Shown piece by piece: positions 25,237-37,639 of a stretch of 64,000 nucleotides of DNA. The stretch is from assembly GCA_022496805.1 (NCBI GenBank), contig CM040100.1, positions 26,193,009 through 26,257,008 on the forward strand, given 5' to 3'. This DNA comes from Pohlia nutans (lineage: Eukaryota > Streptophyta > Bryopsida > Bryales > Mniaceae). The notes under the pieces were generated by a model. The model was not told where the DNA came from. It ran no database searches and saw only the letters and a program-made list of their open reading frames with translations. The translations under genes and the position numbers were made by a program. The stretch's first letter is position 1. Each line of letters starts with the position of its first letter.

Positions 25237-27160
25237 GCAGCTGGAAATGGGGAGGCCTCCCTAAAAGACAGCTGCTTGCACGAAGCGGGAGCGCGCTATT
25301 CAACTGAACATGGGCAGAGGCGCAATGTTGGTTGGGGAGATCTCCCCACTATATTCATGAATCGGCCTGTGAGGCGGTCTGATTGCCACAGACTGGATAT
25401 TTAGACGGTAGGGAGCCCTCCCTATCCAAGGTCCGTGGATGGGAAGGCCTCCCTACCTTGGTAGAAAGGTACGACAACTAAGTTTTGAACAAAACGCGAA
25501 TGTCCAATGCAGAGAAAATCCCCATTTCTGATTCCCTTGGTGGTAACAATTTCATGTACGGTGTGGATTACATTCCAATAACAAGAGGACTGTATATTTA
25601 CATTGATGAAAGTACAAAATTCCGGCCAGGGTCATTACAATGCATTGCAAAGTTCAGGGCCCACATTGTTCATGCAAACTTCGGGAAGGGAAGGTCTCCT
25701 AAGCTACAAGGTCGTCACTGCGGCCGTCTATTGCGGCGCCTTAGAGCCCTCCAAGAGGAGTCTCACACGATCAGCTGTAACAGGTGGAGTAAACCAGGTG
25801 GGTTTGTTATGTTCAACGAACTCCCGAACATCGCCTGTCCACGCACGCAGATTGACTAGCCACCTCCTCATTGCCACGGGTCCGGGAGGTGCTTTCGGAT
25901 CACTCGAACGGTACGTAAACGGGTGGATTGCATTGCGGAGATCGTTCAAGCAACTCTTGTCGGGCGAGTCGTCGATGAGGACTATGTTCGACGTATTAGC
26001 ATCGGGGCATTGTGCGAAGAATTTGGAAAGGGGATTTAGGAAAATGGGCTTCTCCGGGTTCAAGGGATCTCGATGTTGGGAGCATTCACAAAGGTCCCGG
26101 CCAAATAGCTGGTCCGACCTTATAATGACTTGGGTGAGTGTCTAAAGTTCTTTCTTGTATCGGTCCAATTTTTTTCCCCCACACGCATACCAGAAAACGA
26201 CATCGAACCAGACAAAGCAAAACTGCAGGAAACTGTTCAAGTTCTCCCTCCACCGAATTTTGCCGCAGGCCCCAAAGTCGGAGTCACACAACAGTCCATT
26301 CACATCAAACACGAGAAATATTGTCAAGGGTTGCGAGAGCGAATCCACCTGCGGAAAGTCTGCCATGTGGAATGGAGACGGCAGTGTCGCCTGGTCTATG
26401 CAAGATACAAATGACGGGCTGTCAGAACCAAAGGCCACGCTTGGAACGCATTGTCTTGTCATGGAATACTAGAGTACCGATGGGGAGATCTCCCCATCCA
26501 AAGAGAACACAACACTCATGAAATGAATGACCTAAACATGCACGACACACATCGAGAGGGCAAACATGGTGAAAACATAAGTCATATTCGATAGTTTATC
26601 TGCGGCGTTCAGGATACTAGTCACTACCCCCTTGAAATCCTGTGGACATTCAAATGATTGGTCACATTTTTTGATGCAAGGAGGCCTCCCTGTTGAAAGC
26701 AGTGATTGTCAATGGGGAGGGCTTCCCCACTGACAGTCCATGGAGAGACCTCCCTACAAGAAGTTCATAGGGAGCCAGGCCTTCTAAGTGAAAGTTCATG
26801 AGGAGGCCTCTATACTGATAGCTCATGGGGAAGCCTTCCTACAGGAAGTTCACGGGGAGGCCTTCCAAGTGAAAGTTCCTGAGGAGGCATCCCTACTGAT
26901 AGCTCATGGGGAGGCCTCCCTACAGGAAGTTCACAGGGAGGCCTCCCTGCTTGGAAGCTCTTGGGGAGGTCTCCCCACTAGAAGTTCTTGGGGAGGCCTC
27001 CCGAGTGGAAGTTCATGGGGACGTCTCCCTATGAAGAAATTCATCGGAGGGCTCCCTATCAACGGCAAAAGCAAAAGGATTTGGAAAGACGGAGTGAGGG
27101 AAGGGGGGGGGGCTTACAATCCATTCAGGAGTCCTCCCTTTAACCGAAGAAGGAGGGCTA
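25237..27160. repeat. Interspersed palindrome cluster GGGGAGGCCTCCCC
   Basis: About 18 copies of a 13-14 bp palindrome near GGGGAGGCCTCCC, with variants such as GGGGAGATCTCCCC, lie at 25237, 25337, 25411, 25441, 26478, 26678 and then every 25-30 bp from about 26713 to 27060. In the dense part the spacers are also alike (ctacaggaagttca, ctactgatagctca), giving a minisatellite. The cluster lies between and beyond the ParB-like and FCP1-like parts of the 25.7-27.9 kb gene copy, not inside either domain. Confidence 0.88.
25726..26462 (-). pseudogene. FCP1/NIF-type HAD phosphatase-like domain, one stop
   Basis: One frame of about 245 codons is interrupted by TAG at 26142-26140. The first part has FLVFDVNGLLCDSDF, the position of the HAD motif I, then FLQFCFVWFDVVFWYACGGKKLD. 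The second has NTSNIVLIDDSPDKSCLND, the HAD motif with paired Asp, and RWLVNLRAWTGDVREFVEHN. FCP1-like phosphatases use DxDxT; here the second Asp is Asn (DVNG), as also in the related exon at 58.4 kb, so catalysis is doubtful. It lies just downstream, on the same strand, of the ParB-like remnant at 27.0-27.86 kb and may have been its C-terminal part. Confidence 0.75.
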
Positions 27161-27860
27161 CCTATTTCCTTCCAGACAGCCTGCGCTTGCTTGATTTTGT
27201 CGAAGAGGTCCGGGGTGCTCTCCTTGTCCCAAGCTCGGGAATTAAGAATGTTGGACAGCAATCGAATATGATTCATATCCCGGCTCTAAACCACAATTAT
27301 CTTGTGCTTCCCGTACAGCTCTTGGAACGTGGGGTCACTCGCATTATCTTTGATTACAGCCTCGGATGCCATAATAGTATGTTGGCCGCCGACAATCCAG
27401 AAGTGGTGCGAGGCCATGGCCTTCTGATTTGTAGGCATGGCAGGCACCACTTCGTACTTGGCAGGCTCCGGACCTCAGACCGGTTGCACGGGGATGACAA
27501 TGATGGGGAGCCTTTACACGGTGTTGCGATTCCCAATAAATTGGGCCTTCAACTCGTCCACCCATTTAGGCACAATGCCGCGGTACATTCAAGTGTCCAA
27601 TGCCTTGTGGAAGTTCTCGAGCGGCGCCTTCACGCGCCGCCCTTCCGAAAAATCCACTGCAGAGTTGCCCCAGGGATACAGATGGTCCACCTGTCGTGCC
27701 AAAAACTCGGCGCACTCGGTCAGTGCTCTCGTATTGCTCACGTGTTTCTTCAGGTCGAATTTTTTCTCCAATTTTATGATGACCTCCTCCATTTCCTTTA
27801 GCCTTTGCAAGTCAGGGTTGACGGATTTCCTTATGGATTGCTTGGTGGGAAATGCTAGTA
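27013..27860 (-). pseudogene. ParB/Srx-like domain remnant (GGQHT motif)
   Basis: A single frame runs from about 27860 to 27000 with stops TGA (near 27585), TAA (near 27517), TGA (near 27480) and TAG (near 27290). Between them it reads IIKLEKKFDLKKHVSNTRAL, HHFWIVGGQHTIMASEAVI, then KHKIIVV-stop-SRDMNHIRLLSN and FDKIKQAQAVWKEIG. The order (WIVGGQH, then I-x-VV plus an N-rich helix, then A-VWKE) matches the intact frame at 61.8-63.3 kb (FYMINGQHSVEAS, CFIVWTKDKTILRKISAFYN, ARAVWKSL). G-x-H-(R/S/T) followed by a helix is the ParB/Srx pattern. All four stops are one C-to-T change from CGA, CAA or CAG. Confidence 0.62.
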
Positions 27861-28059
27861 TGTGAGCAGTGAGTAGTGAGCAGTGAGCAGAGATTTTGGA
27901 AAAAAATTCAGGGTTCTGAGTTTTGAAGCACCTCCTATTACCGCGGATTTAGGGTGTAATAAATGAATATTTGTAGTTAATAATTTCAATAAAAGGACCG
28001 ATAGCCGTGGTTTGAAGAGTCTGTTTGCACGTAGTTTAGGGAATTTAGTAGCTTCAAAA

Positions 28060-28620
28060 CAATGAAAACATTCAAAGAATTTGAATAATTAATCCCATTC
28101 AACAATAATGTATGGCATTCAGAACATTGATGCCTAAATCATTGATGCCTTAATTTGAGGCTATACATTCAAATGTGTCAAAACATTTAAATCTCTTAAA
28201 ACATTCAAATGGTTTAGGGTCTCCACGGACACCGATCAAGTTATTGAATATCACCAAAGCATACAATGACATTTAAAACATTCAAATCATAGAAAGTGCC
28301 AAAGCAATCAAAGTCATTATAAACATTCAAAGGATTTGTAAAGACAAAGCATTCAAGATCATTATAAACTTTCAAGGTTATGTAAAGACAATGCAGTCAA
28401 GATCATTATAAACTTTCAAATGATTTGTAAATACAAAGCATTCAAGATCATTATAAACTTTTAAAATAATTGTAAAGACAAAGCATTATAAATTATCAAA
28501 AGAATTGTACAGAGTCAGCATTCAAGATCATTATAAACATTCACGATTATGTAAAGGCAATGCATTCAAGATCATTATAAACTTTCAAATGCTTTGCAAA
28601 TGAAAAGCATTCAAGCCATA
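28060..28620. repeat. Minisatellite, unit about 47 bp
   Basis: From about 28280 there are roughly seven degenerate copies of a unit containing AAGCATTCAAGATCATTATA and aactttcaaatgatttgtaaa. Simpler aaaacattcaaa words precede it. It ends at the stop codon of the ParB-methyltransferase-like gene, so it forms that gene's 3' flank. Confidence 0.8.
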
Positions 28621-28623
28621 CAA

Positions 28624-30285
28624 TCAAATTGATTCTCCATCAGATTCAATAGCACTCACATTGAAATATGAGAGCACTCGTGGATCATATAGTCGATGCG
28701 GTGTGGAAGAGTTAGAGGAACTACCCGAACTAGCATTGGCAAAGGCTGTTGCCAATGCTTCGGCGTATATTGGCAATCCTTGAGGAGAATTGTCAGGAGT
28801 GAGCAAAGTCTGTAACGCGCGTTTACGAATCAAATGGCGCCGTTTTATTGGAGACGGACTTGTCAAACTGCAAATAAGAGGACATCAAATATTAGAAAAC
28901 ATCATCATGCACATGTAGATGTAATAACTTGTACTTGCAATTTGCATTACTTGACCAATGAAACTTACTCACATATTTTGTCAAGGGGCTCGTCAGGAAG
29001 TGTGTCTTCATCGTCATCATCGAGCTGGATTGGAGTGGTGAGAGGTGGAGTTGTACGAATTTGGGGAGCTACGAGTGGTTTTAAGACCTCGTTAAATAGC
29101 TTTGAATCACTTTCAAGAGCTACAATGTGACGATTGCAGGCCCTGGCTGCACGGATAGAAGCACCTTCACAACAGAGGATGGAATGTTTATCAGATTGAA
29201 GTTTGAGAATTAAATGAAATTATACAATCCATAAAATTTCCATAAGAAATACTTGTGGAAGCAGTGAGGTCTGCCACGATACCATCTTTTGGAGTTAATC
29301 CGTGCACAAAAAGCTTCATGAGAGCTTCAGACTTCTCTTTAGGACCACGCCATGGTCTGCCATTGTCCTTTCGCAACAGCTGTGACTCCAATGTAACAGA
29401 GTTGAAAAGGACGTCATTACAAGCCAAGTCTACCTGAGGAACTGATGGATCTTTCGCAATGCTGAGCGGAGGTGGCTGCCTGGCCGCAATGGATGGGACA
29501 TCACGGACCATAAGAACTGCCTTGAACTTCAATGTCTACAAAGAATATTTAATGTTAATATGCCGTAGCTCAAATACAAATAATAGTGCAATAGTAGAAT
29601 GAAATAGAGGAAAAAAAGAAAGTTGAAGAATCTTACATTTTTGGTGGGATAAAGAGGGTTTGCAAGATGAAGATAGTTGATTATAGTCCATTCATCCGCA
29701 ATCTTCATCTTGTAATTCTTGAAGTACAACATTAATTCCTTCCTCACAGTGGGACTATCCGGATAGAAAAGTAGAAATGAACCATCGTCATGAAGATAGG
29801 TATATACAAATCCCATAGTTACCTTGAGAAAATTGTCAACATACTCATTCCAATGTGGAATTTGAGAAGGAGGGTCAGAAACACCAGGGATCCTGAGCCC
29901 GTCTGGGTACTCTGCAATTAGCAAATCAATCCCTGGTTTCTGTAGAAGCTTACCATCAAAGTAGTATTCCCTAGATGCACTAACCTGCATGAGAATGGAA
30001 ATGATCTAGTATTAGACAAAGTGACAAACTAGAGGATGAAAAAGAACCTCAAAAAAACTCAAGAAAAACCAGGAAAATGTAAGATGTAATCACCTTGGAA
30101 AGAAACTGAACAATCTCATCGTATTGAGAAGAAAATTTACTGGTTCTCTTCTTCTCATCTGCCATTCGAACAAAGGAGTCGTTGACAAGAAGATCAAGAG
30201 AAGTATGATTTGAAGAGATTATACCAGGCTTGCTCATCATGGAACCCCGTTTCGGTGGAGAAATGAAAACAACCGGAGTGGTGGT
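28624..30285 (-). pseudogene. 3' exons: methyltransferase-like part of ParB-MTase-like gene
   Basis: Exons 30285-30094, 29984-29637, 29535-29253, 29164-28969 and 28867-28624 join with GT-AG sites and matching phases. They show the order typical of N6/N4-type (beta class) DNA methyltransferases. IDLLIAEYPDG sits where D-P-P-Y would be. YLHDDGSFLLFYPDSP is the following strand. RGPKEKSEALMKLFV then DGIVADLTASTS is the motif I position (normally D-P-F-x-G-S-G). ASIRAARACNRHIVALESDS is the next helix-strand. The key residues DPPY and the Gly of motif I are changed, so binding of S-adenosylmethionine is doubtful. The tail is Ser/Asp-rich with SPIKRRHLIRKR, a possible nuclear signal. The 5' part lies across the CACTA element at 34912-37399. 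Confidence 0.62.
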
Positions 30286-31354
30286 CACTACAAGAAAACC
30301 AGCCCAATGTGACTAGGTTTTATGACTACAATAGGGCATAAACCAAAATGTGACTAGCACTGTTTGTAGTCATTTCGACTTAGTCGCTTCGGACAATGTG
30401 ACTGGGGGTCATATCCGACACTTCTTGTTCCCAATGCTGCGTTCCCACAGTGTTTTGGGACCTCGAAATAGGACCTGCAGTGGGACTTGGGACCATATGA
30501 CTCTATATAGTCATACATTTATGACTACACGTAGTCATCTATATACAAATTATGACTACACGTAGTCATACATTTATCACTACGCATAGTAGTGAGATGA
30601 TGACTGAAATGCGTCATACATTGAGTTGGGAGAATAGGACTCTTTGTAGTCACATCTATTTGACACCCCATAGTCACAAATACTGAAATAGCTTCTGAAT
30701 GCTATGACTAATTGTAGTGAGATATTAGTGACTGCATCAACGGTTTTATCACTACGCATAGTACTGTGGTGGTGACTGCATTAAGTCACACATAGACTTG
30801 GGATAATACGACTCTGTAGAGCCACATCGAAGTGACTATACATAGTCTCCAATGCTGAAATCATGACATGGACATGACTAATTATAGTGAGGTATTAGAG
30901 AATATAGCAATGGTTTGATCACTACGTATAGTGATGTGGTTGTGACTCTATTGCATCAAACACACACGGGAGATAATACGACGTTGTAAAGTCAAATATG
31001 CTTCACTACACATAGTCATCCATATCATTTGATGACTGTATGGAGTCCTTGTATACTCGTTTCTTTCACTACTGGGAATCAAATTTCAATATTAAATCGG
31101 ATGCATCTGACTAGGACTTGACTGTCCGTAGTCTAATGCAAACGTATGCCATGCAGTCGAATCTGCCATTCTTACGGTGCGTAGTCATAGATTTCAGTTT
31201 CAGATTAGGGTGATAATGAGATCCGTTGACTATCACAAGTCAACCGTGCGGTTGTGAGCATTGCGTCACGTCATGCAAATGATTTTCACACATTTCATTG
31301 AAATAGAAAATTCGGTGCTGAAACAGGATGCATTGCAACTGGAACTCGATCAGT

Positions 31355-31670
31355 CTAAACTGCTTGGGAGAAGGACAGATCAATGTCCATGAACTCTGTG
31401 GGCCACAGTACAAAGTGTCCTACTGCTTCTCCTACCAAGGTCACGGGTGGATCATCTAGATCTACGGGTGCAAACAAACTGTAGTCGTCATCTAGGCTTT
31501 TCTGCACTTCTACAGACACGGTTCCTGCAATTATGGTTTTCCCGTGTAGAGAAGCCCCAGCTACATTCTGCACTTTCCCGAGTGCCACAACTTTATCCTC
31601 CTCCCCTTCTTCAATTCCCTTGAGTCTCACAGGGTCACCCTTCTTGAACTCCGGGTCCTCACCTTCTTGT
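31355..31670 (-). pseudogene. DUF8039-like exon carried by the CACTA element
   Basis: The open frame reads VVALGKVQNVAGASLHGK, then VSVEVQKSLDDDYSLFAPVD and GEAVGHFVLWPTEF. In plant genomes this order (GKV, LHG, VEV, then GEAVG-F-WP) is the pattern I know as DUF8039, a domain found with En/Spm transposase-related proteins. The exon probably starts after an AG near 31671, where GEDPEFKKGDPVRLKG is added to the frame. Only this exon remains; the catalytic transposase part is missing, so the element cannot move by itself. The 5' portion is duplicated at 31999-32060. Confidence 0.6.
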
Positions 31671-32359
31671 ACAACCTATAATAATAAAAAAAACACAAAA
31701 CAAGGATCAGTTGGGACTAAATTGCTGCTTTGATACAAAGATGTACTTCTCCAAGGCTCATGGCACTTATTCAAATTCTATGACTGTGAGAAGTCACATA
31801 TTCTAACGTCATTACTAATATCAGTCACGTATTCTAATTTCGTGACTGAATCTAGTCAAGCCTGGTCACTCGTTCCATATGAATGACTACAAACAGTCAC
31901 GAACTTGGCATAATGAATTTCTAAAGAACTAAGGCACAACATTCCAAGAAGTGGCTCATGGCACTTACATGTTCACTTATCGGTGCGTTCATGTTTTTCT
32001 TGAGTCTCACATGGTCACCCTTCTTGAACTCCGGGTCCTCACCTTCTTGTACAACCTATAATAATAAAAAAAACACAAAACAAGGATCAGTTGGGACTAA
32101 ATTGCTGCTTTGATACAAAGATGTACTTCTCCAAGGCTCATGGCACTTATTCAAATTCTATGACTGTGAGAAGTCATATATTCTAACGTCATTACTAATA
32201 TCAGTCACGTATTCAACTTCATGACTGAATCTAGTCAAGCCTGGTCACTTGTTCCATATGAATGACTACAAACAGTCACGAACTTGGCATAATGAATTTC
32301 TAAAGAACTAAGGCACATCATTCCAGGGAGTGGCTCATGGCACTTACATGTTCACTTAT
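31619..32359. repeat. 380 bp tandem duplication inside the CACTA element
   Basis: 31619-31980 is repeated at 31999-32359 with few changes. The repeat includes the 5' edge of the DUF8039-like exon and a segment with several GACTG-AGTCA words. The close match suggests a recent internal duplication. Confidence 0.92.
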
Positions 32360-33239
32360 GTAAAACTTATAGAAACTTTGATATGCAACAAATCATAGCC
32401 TAAACAGTCCTTAGAAACACAAATATATCACTATAATCTTTGCCATTACAATTTTGTAACCTAATCCGCCTAATACATAGATCAAACAAATCCATAGAAT
32501 TATGCAGCCCAAAATCCACGCATGATGTGATTTCACCCTTAGTAGGGGCTGCATACCTTTACTAACACACACAAATGTATACAATCCTACACTAAGACTC
32601 CTTCCACAACACCTCTGCTCCTCTCTAACTTTCCTAACCAAGTTACAAGTGGACAAAATGAGAGAGAAGGTTCAAAAGCCCCTTAAGAAGGAGCCGCCAC
32701 CCTAATCTCCTCTGAAACCCTAGCCGCCACCCTAATCCATAGCTGTAATTAGCTGCAACCCTAATCTACAGTCAATGAAACAGTCAATGAAACAGTCAAT
32801 GAAACACTCGTGATGACTAACTAGAGTACAGTCAATGAAACAGTCATGATGACTAACCAGAGTAAATGAAATAGTCATGATGACTAGAATCTCTTCACTT
32901 GATAAAAAATAAAGTGAGTTTATTTTAGATTTGGTAAATTCAGTTTCAACAGAAAAGAAGGTTTTTTTGAGCTAAGGAGGGGGGGCGGGGGGATCAGCCT
33001 TCAAACAATGTGTTGTATAATGCAGTCATGTTTTTTAAAATGTAGTAAAAAAATGATGTGAAGTTTCGTGTGGACTACAATGATGAGTCCGCATAGTGAG
33101 GAAAGACCAGTGTTGCACTGCCTAAGCTTGCGTAACAATGGTGAACATCAGGGGTTGATGGCACAGATCATCACAGATGATAATGCAACAGTGGCGCCTT
33201 TGTTATCGGATTCCAAGGAACTTTCTAGCAACGAAATGT

Positions 33240-34400
33240 AATTTTGCAATCATTACCAATATAAGTAAAGAAAACTATGCACATGACTACAGTATTTTGC
33301 AATCACTTTGACATCTCAAAATAGTACGGAAAGGTGATCAGTAATAGGTCATTTGTCAACATGGGAAACCAATATTTGGACTCTCTTGCAATTAGTTAGT
33401 AATTGTTTGAAGTTGTATTTATAGGTGTTGCTAAAACGCAATTCATTACTAGTATAAGTAAAGGAAACTGTCTAGATGACTATGTTATTTTGCATTCATT
33501 ACTAATTTAAGTAAAGAAAACTGTCCACATGACTACGTTATTTTGCAATCACTTTGACCTCTCCAAAAAATATGGGAAGGTGATCAATTATAGCCCAATG
33601 TGTCAGCCTGGGAAATCTAAAGCAAAGTTAAGCATACAAGGCATTTTCGTGCATCTGGAAAGTAAGTGGACAGATAGAGCAAGTGCTAATCATGATTTTT
33701 GGACTCTCTTGCAATTAGTTACTAATTTTTGAAGTTGTATTTATAGGTGTTACTAAAATGCAATTCATTACCATATAAGTAAAGGAAACTGTGTCGATGA
33801 CTATGTTATATCGCAGTCATTACTAATTCCAGTAAAGAAAACTGTCCACATGACTACGTTATTTTGCAATCACTTTGACATCTCAAAAAAATATGGGAAG
33901 GTGATCAATAACGGCTTCTTTGTGAGCATGGGAAATCTGTAGCAAAGTTAAGCATACAAGGCATTTTTGTGCATCTGGAAAGTAAGTGGACAGATAGAGC
34001 AAGTGCTAATCATGATTTTTGGACTCTCTTGCAGTTAGTTACTAATTTTTGAAGTTGTATTTATAGGTGTTACTAAAATGCAATTCATTACCAATATAAG
34101 TAAAGGAAACTGTGTCGATGACTATGTTATATCGCAGTGATTACTAATTCCAGTAAAGAAAACTGTCCACATGACTACGTTATTTTGCAATCACTTTGAC
34201 ATCTCAAAAAAGTATGGGAAGGTGATCAATAACGGCTTCTTTATGAGCATGGGAAATCTATAGCAAAGTTAAGCATACAAGGCAATTTCGTGCATCTGGA
34301 AAGCAAGTGGAAAGATAGAGCAAGTGGAATCATGATTTTTGGACGCCCAACCCAATTACTTACTAATTTCTGAAGGTGTATTTAGTAGTGTTTCTAGAAT
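33240..34400. repeat. Tandem array, ~320 bp unit, about 3.5 copies
   Basis: Unit starts at about 33439, 33761 and 34081 are marked by AATTCATTAC; a partial copy lies at 33240-33438. Each unit contains aaactgtccacatgactacg and gggaaggtgatcaataacgg. The array is non-coding and lies inside the CACTA element. Confidence 0.9.
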
Positions 34401-34911
34401 GGTGCCCTAAAATGACATCCTATAATGTTTGCGCGCAGACATGGTAGTGTTGAATAGACAAGCTATTATGTAAGTGAAGATTATGGACCTACTCCTATTT
34501 TACAGCACTCACCCATTGAGCCAACGAGTAGAGGACTTCAAAATCATCTGATTGAAATATATGACTACTATTAGTCAGGTTATTTACTACATGACTGCAT
34601 GTAGTCACCCAAACCAACTCTATTACTACAGTAAGACATACATAAACCATATACCCATACAATCCGACTACATTAGTATGACTACACATAGTAAGCACTC
34701 AGAGCATGACTCTGGGAACCGGGCAGGAGAACATATGTCCCGTTCCCGTAGACGTTCCCACCCAGGTCCTCAAAAATATGACTACTTATATGACTAGTCC
34801 ATGACTGGACCCTCTTAGGACTGATTTTAGACTAAACCAATGACTGAGGTGACTACATAGTTATATGCGCTTAGTCACATCCGGTCACATTGGGCTGGTT
34901 TTCTTGTAGTG

Positions 34912-37399
34912 GGTGGCAAGAGTGGACAGCTTCACACGCTTTGCAGTCGGCTCTAAAGATGACGAAGCCGGGGTCTCTGAGATTGGAGGTCGAATCATTG
35001 CAGATTAGGGTGCAGCGGTTTTATCCAGTTGTGAAGTGACTGGAACAGTAGCCGGTGCTGCAGTAGTCTCAACAACATCCGCATTGCGCTTGAAACCACG
35101 TTTGGATGTTGTGGTTGCCTTCTCTGGAGAAGCGACTTCTTTATCAGGCGTTGCTTCTTTCTTCTTCCGTCCCTTCTTCTCCTTCTCTGTTGGTGGAGGT
35201 TTAGAAACAATAGTAACCTGACCTATCAAAGCAGGCTCTAGTGATACACGTAGGGGGGTCTCAAAAGAAAGCGGCCTTTTAAGGGGGCAGTCTAAATACC
35301 ACCCACAAGTTGGAAAATGTACAGGATCCCAATGTTTTAGAATCCACTCAGTGAGCATGCAATCATCGCTGTCGATGTCTACATAACTGGCAAAAAAAGT
35401 AGGAGTTCTTGCGCATGCCTTTCTTGGAAACAAGATGAACTTGAAATACCTGAATAAAACCCTCCGCATTGCTTCTGTAAAGTATAGTTGATCCTCACAA
35501 TTCTTATTCTTGTGAATTCCTTTTTCTACCGCAAACTCACGGAAGAATGCTATCTCCCACAGTGAAATGCGCATAGTCTCGATGTAGTCAGAAATAGAAG
35601 GAATGGGATCTTTGCCGTCAGGTAAATAATTGATCGATACTCCCATGTCGGTGATTGTAGCATCAAACAATGAAACAGTTTCCACCTCCAACTGCCACAC
35701 AACGAATACTAAAAATTTGATTTATCTGACATTGAAGAATCATCCAAATGATAAGACATAATAGAACATGGAATGTACCTGATCCCACCAAATAGCTTTG
35801 TGAAGCCAATCCGGGAATATTGAATCGTTGAACTTGGGCTTAGGAAATTTCAAAGCTTCTCGAAGCTTCTCGGGTTGGTTCCAACGCACAAGCCACTTCA
35901 CCTTCATAGCTTTGTTCATAGCTGAAGTTGCAAGCATCCATAGTTTCTCCTCTTGCATCTCGGGATCATCATCGTGGCATTCGTAATGAATTTTTACTTG
36001 TTTCAAGAATTGGAAAGTGTGCTTGGGATCTGCGATTGGAAGCTGCTTTTTTAACTCAGAGAGTGAAGAAGTCCTAACCTTATCAATGGCCTTGTCAATA
36101 AACTCATGTATACCTTTGAAGAACCAATCTTCTTGGTTTGGATACTTCTCGTAAAACTTCCGCTGAGCTGTTGTAGCTGCTTCCCCAATTTCTTGCTGTA
36201 TTAAACAAAATCAATTAATAAAGTATAATGAATGATCCAATAGAACTAGAGCATTGAAATGGAGAGATAAATTTATCACAAACATGAAATTTATGGAAGG
36301 GAATCAATTAAGTGAAACGTCTAAGTTACCTTGTAAAGAACATCGTTAAGAGCTTCTGCCGTGAGCGTATACCAAGTTTTTTTGGACCCTTCTGCTTCTT
36401 TTCGGATGCGGATAACTCATCGTTGGAGACTAGGGACTGGATATAAGTGAGAGGTTGTTGTGCAATATTTTGCACACGATACAATTTGTGAACGAGATTC
36501 GTTGTAACATGAGACTTTTGATTTCTCCTGCAAGAAAAAATCCACAAAATGAACAGACAATGAGATTTGCAATGAATTTCGCCAAAGTAGATGTCCAAGA
36601 AGTAGTAAACATAGGATCAAACAAAGCAACTGATGTAGGACGTGAGAAAGGAAGATTACCAATTCACTTCATGAAGGGCTGTGAGCATGCCAACAACATC
36701 ACCATTTACAACCAATACAATACTCTCCACCGCATAATGCCATGTAATGTCATTTCTGTGCTCATTGTTTATGATTGGCAACCATGCTTGGAGGCGGTGA
36801 TTCCCATCCCAAACCATGAACATCTTGCCCGAAAATACTCTCAAGTCATCATCATTATTCAATTCCTCTTCAAACTTTCCATTGACCCGAACCCAGTGAT
36901 CACTCCAAGTTGAAATAATATCTGGTGTAACATCCATAGTCTTGCCCTCGCTGCTTTCAAGTGATACATAGAACACACCATTGCCTTCCAAATACCCACA
37001 AGATACGAAATGCGCAACTAGATTCATAACGTCGTTCTTTAGATATGGCCGCACAACAGGGAGAGATACCATCCAGCACAAGGGAATATTGAGCTTGGAT
37101 TTACTTCGAGGCTGGAACCTGAGTTTCTCTAAACGCGAGGAGGAATTTCCAGTCTCCCTCTTCAAAATGTCGTGAATTTGACATTCCACTTCGCTTCTTG
37201 AAAATCGGCAATTCTGAAGACTCCATAATCTTGCCAAACTTTGAGCAAATGAAACAAACCAGCAGACCTCCACATTAGTTGAAGCACTTTTTAAAAATAA
37301 AATCAAACACTTAACCTTCAAAGCATGGCACCAAGAGTGAATCTCATATAATTTTAAACAATAAACACTTAAGTACATAACCCATTCAAACTTAGACAC
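34912..37399 (-). pseudogene. 5' exons: ParB/Srx-like part of ParB-MTase-like gene
   Basis: The exons read by splice sites are ?-36660, 36537-36330, 36195-35779 and 35691-34912, the last running into the CACTA element. The first ends in a ParB-like domain: IISTWSDHWVRVNGKFEEEL, then VFSGKMFMVWDGNHRLQAW. D-G-N-H-R is the hallmark of ParB-type nuclease/CTPase domains. Later parts (LTAEALNDVLY, DWFFKGIHEFIDKAIDKV, WLVRWNQPEKLREALKFPKP, and a Lys-rich linker) resemble no family I know. Damage: a one-base loss in a run of 7 T at 36377-36383 shifts the frame, and TAA at 35007-35005 interrupts exon 4. A start at about 37240 (MESSELPIFKKRSG) is possible but needs one further frameshift. It continues at 28624-30285. 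Confidence 0.62.
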
Positions 37400-37639
37400 T
37401 TAGCATATTTAAGCATTAACATGCACATATATTATGGTAATAAAAGTGAGATTATAAGACTGGTTTCTGAAAAATAAGATTCAAACAGGGCCAAATCTTA
37501 TATCACCAGGTTCGGTGAAGAACGTTGCATGTGTACCTGTGAAGCCTTTGTGTGCAGCTAATTGGACGACAATGCGTGTAAGACTAATGCTTGTCACTCC
37601 TGCATGCACAAAATGGAAAGCAACATGAGACCCCAGCAA

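Larger units (their letters stand above)
30286..34911. mobile_element. CACTA (En/Spm) element, 4.6 kb, inserted in an exon
   Basis: Both ends carry a perfect 28 bp terminal inverted repeat beginning CACTACAAGAAAACC, flanked by GGT (30283-30285 and 34912-34914). Sub-terminal regions (30310-31290 and 34550-34890) are packed with TGACTAC/GTAGTCA words, often paired as TGACTACACGTAGTCA. These are the expected transposase-binding sites. No transposase gene is present, only a DUF8039-like exon. Internal repeats: a 380 bp tandem duplication and a 320 bp tandem array. Removing the element and one GGT joins the host codons in frame (L-A-T-T-T-P-V). Confidence 0.93.

Noticed and set aside
26788..27801. 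Plus-strand 337-codon open frame
   Set aside because: It is formed by the palindrome minisatellite and by the antisense of the ParB-like remnant; its repeated HGEA-like peptides come from the DNA repeat.
33240..34400. CRISPR-like array
   Set aside because: The 320 bp units are simple tandem duplications inside a CACTA element; there are no short repeats with unique spacers.
34912..37399. Calling the ParB-MTase-like genes prokaryotic contamination
   Set aside because: Both copies have multiple GT-AG introns with consistent phases and a CACTA insertion, so they are resident eukaryotic sequence.
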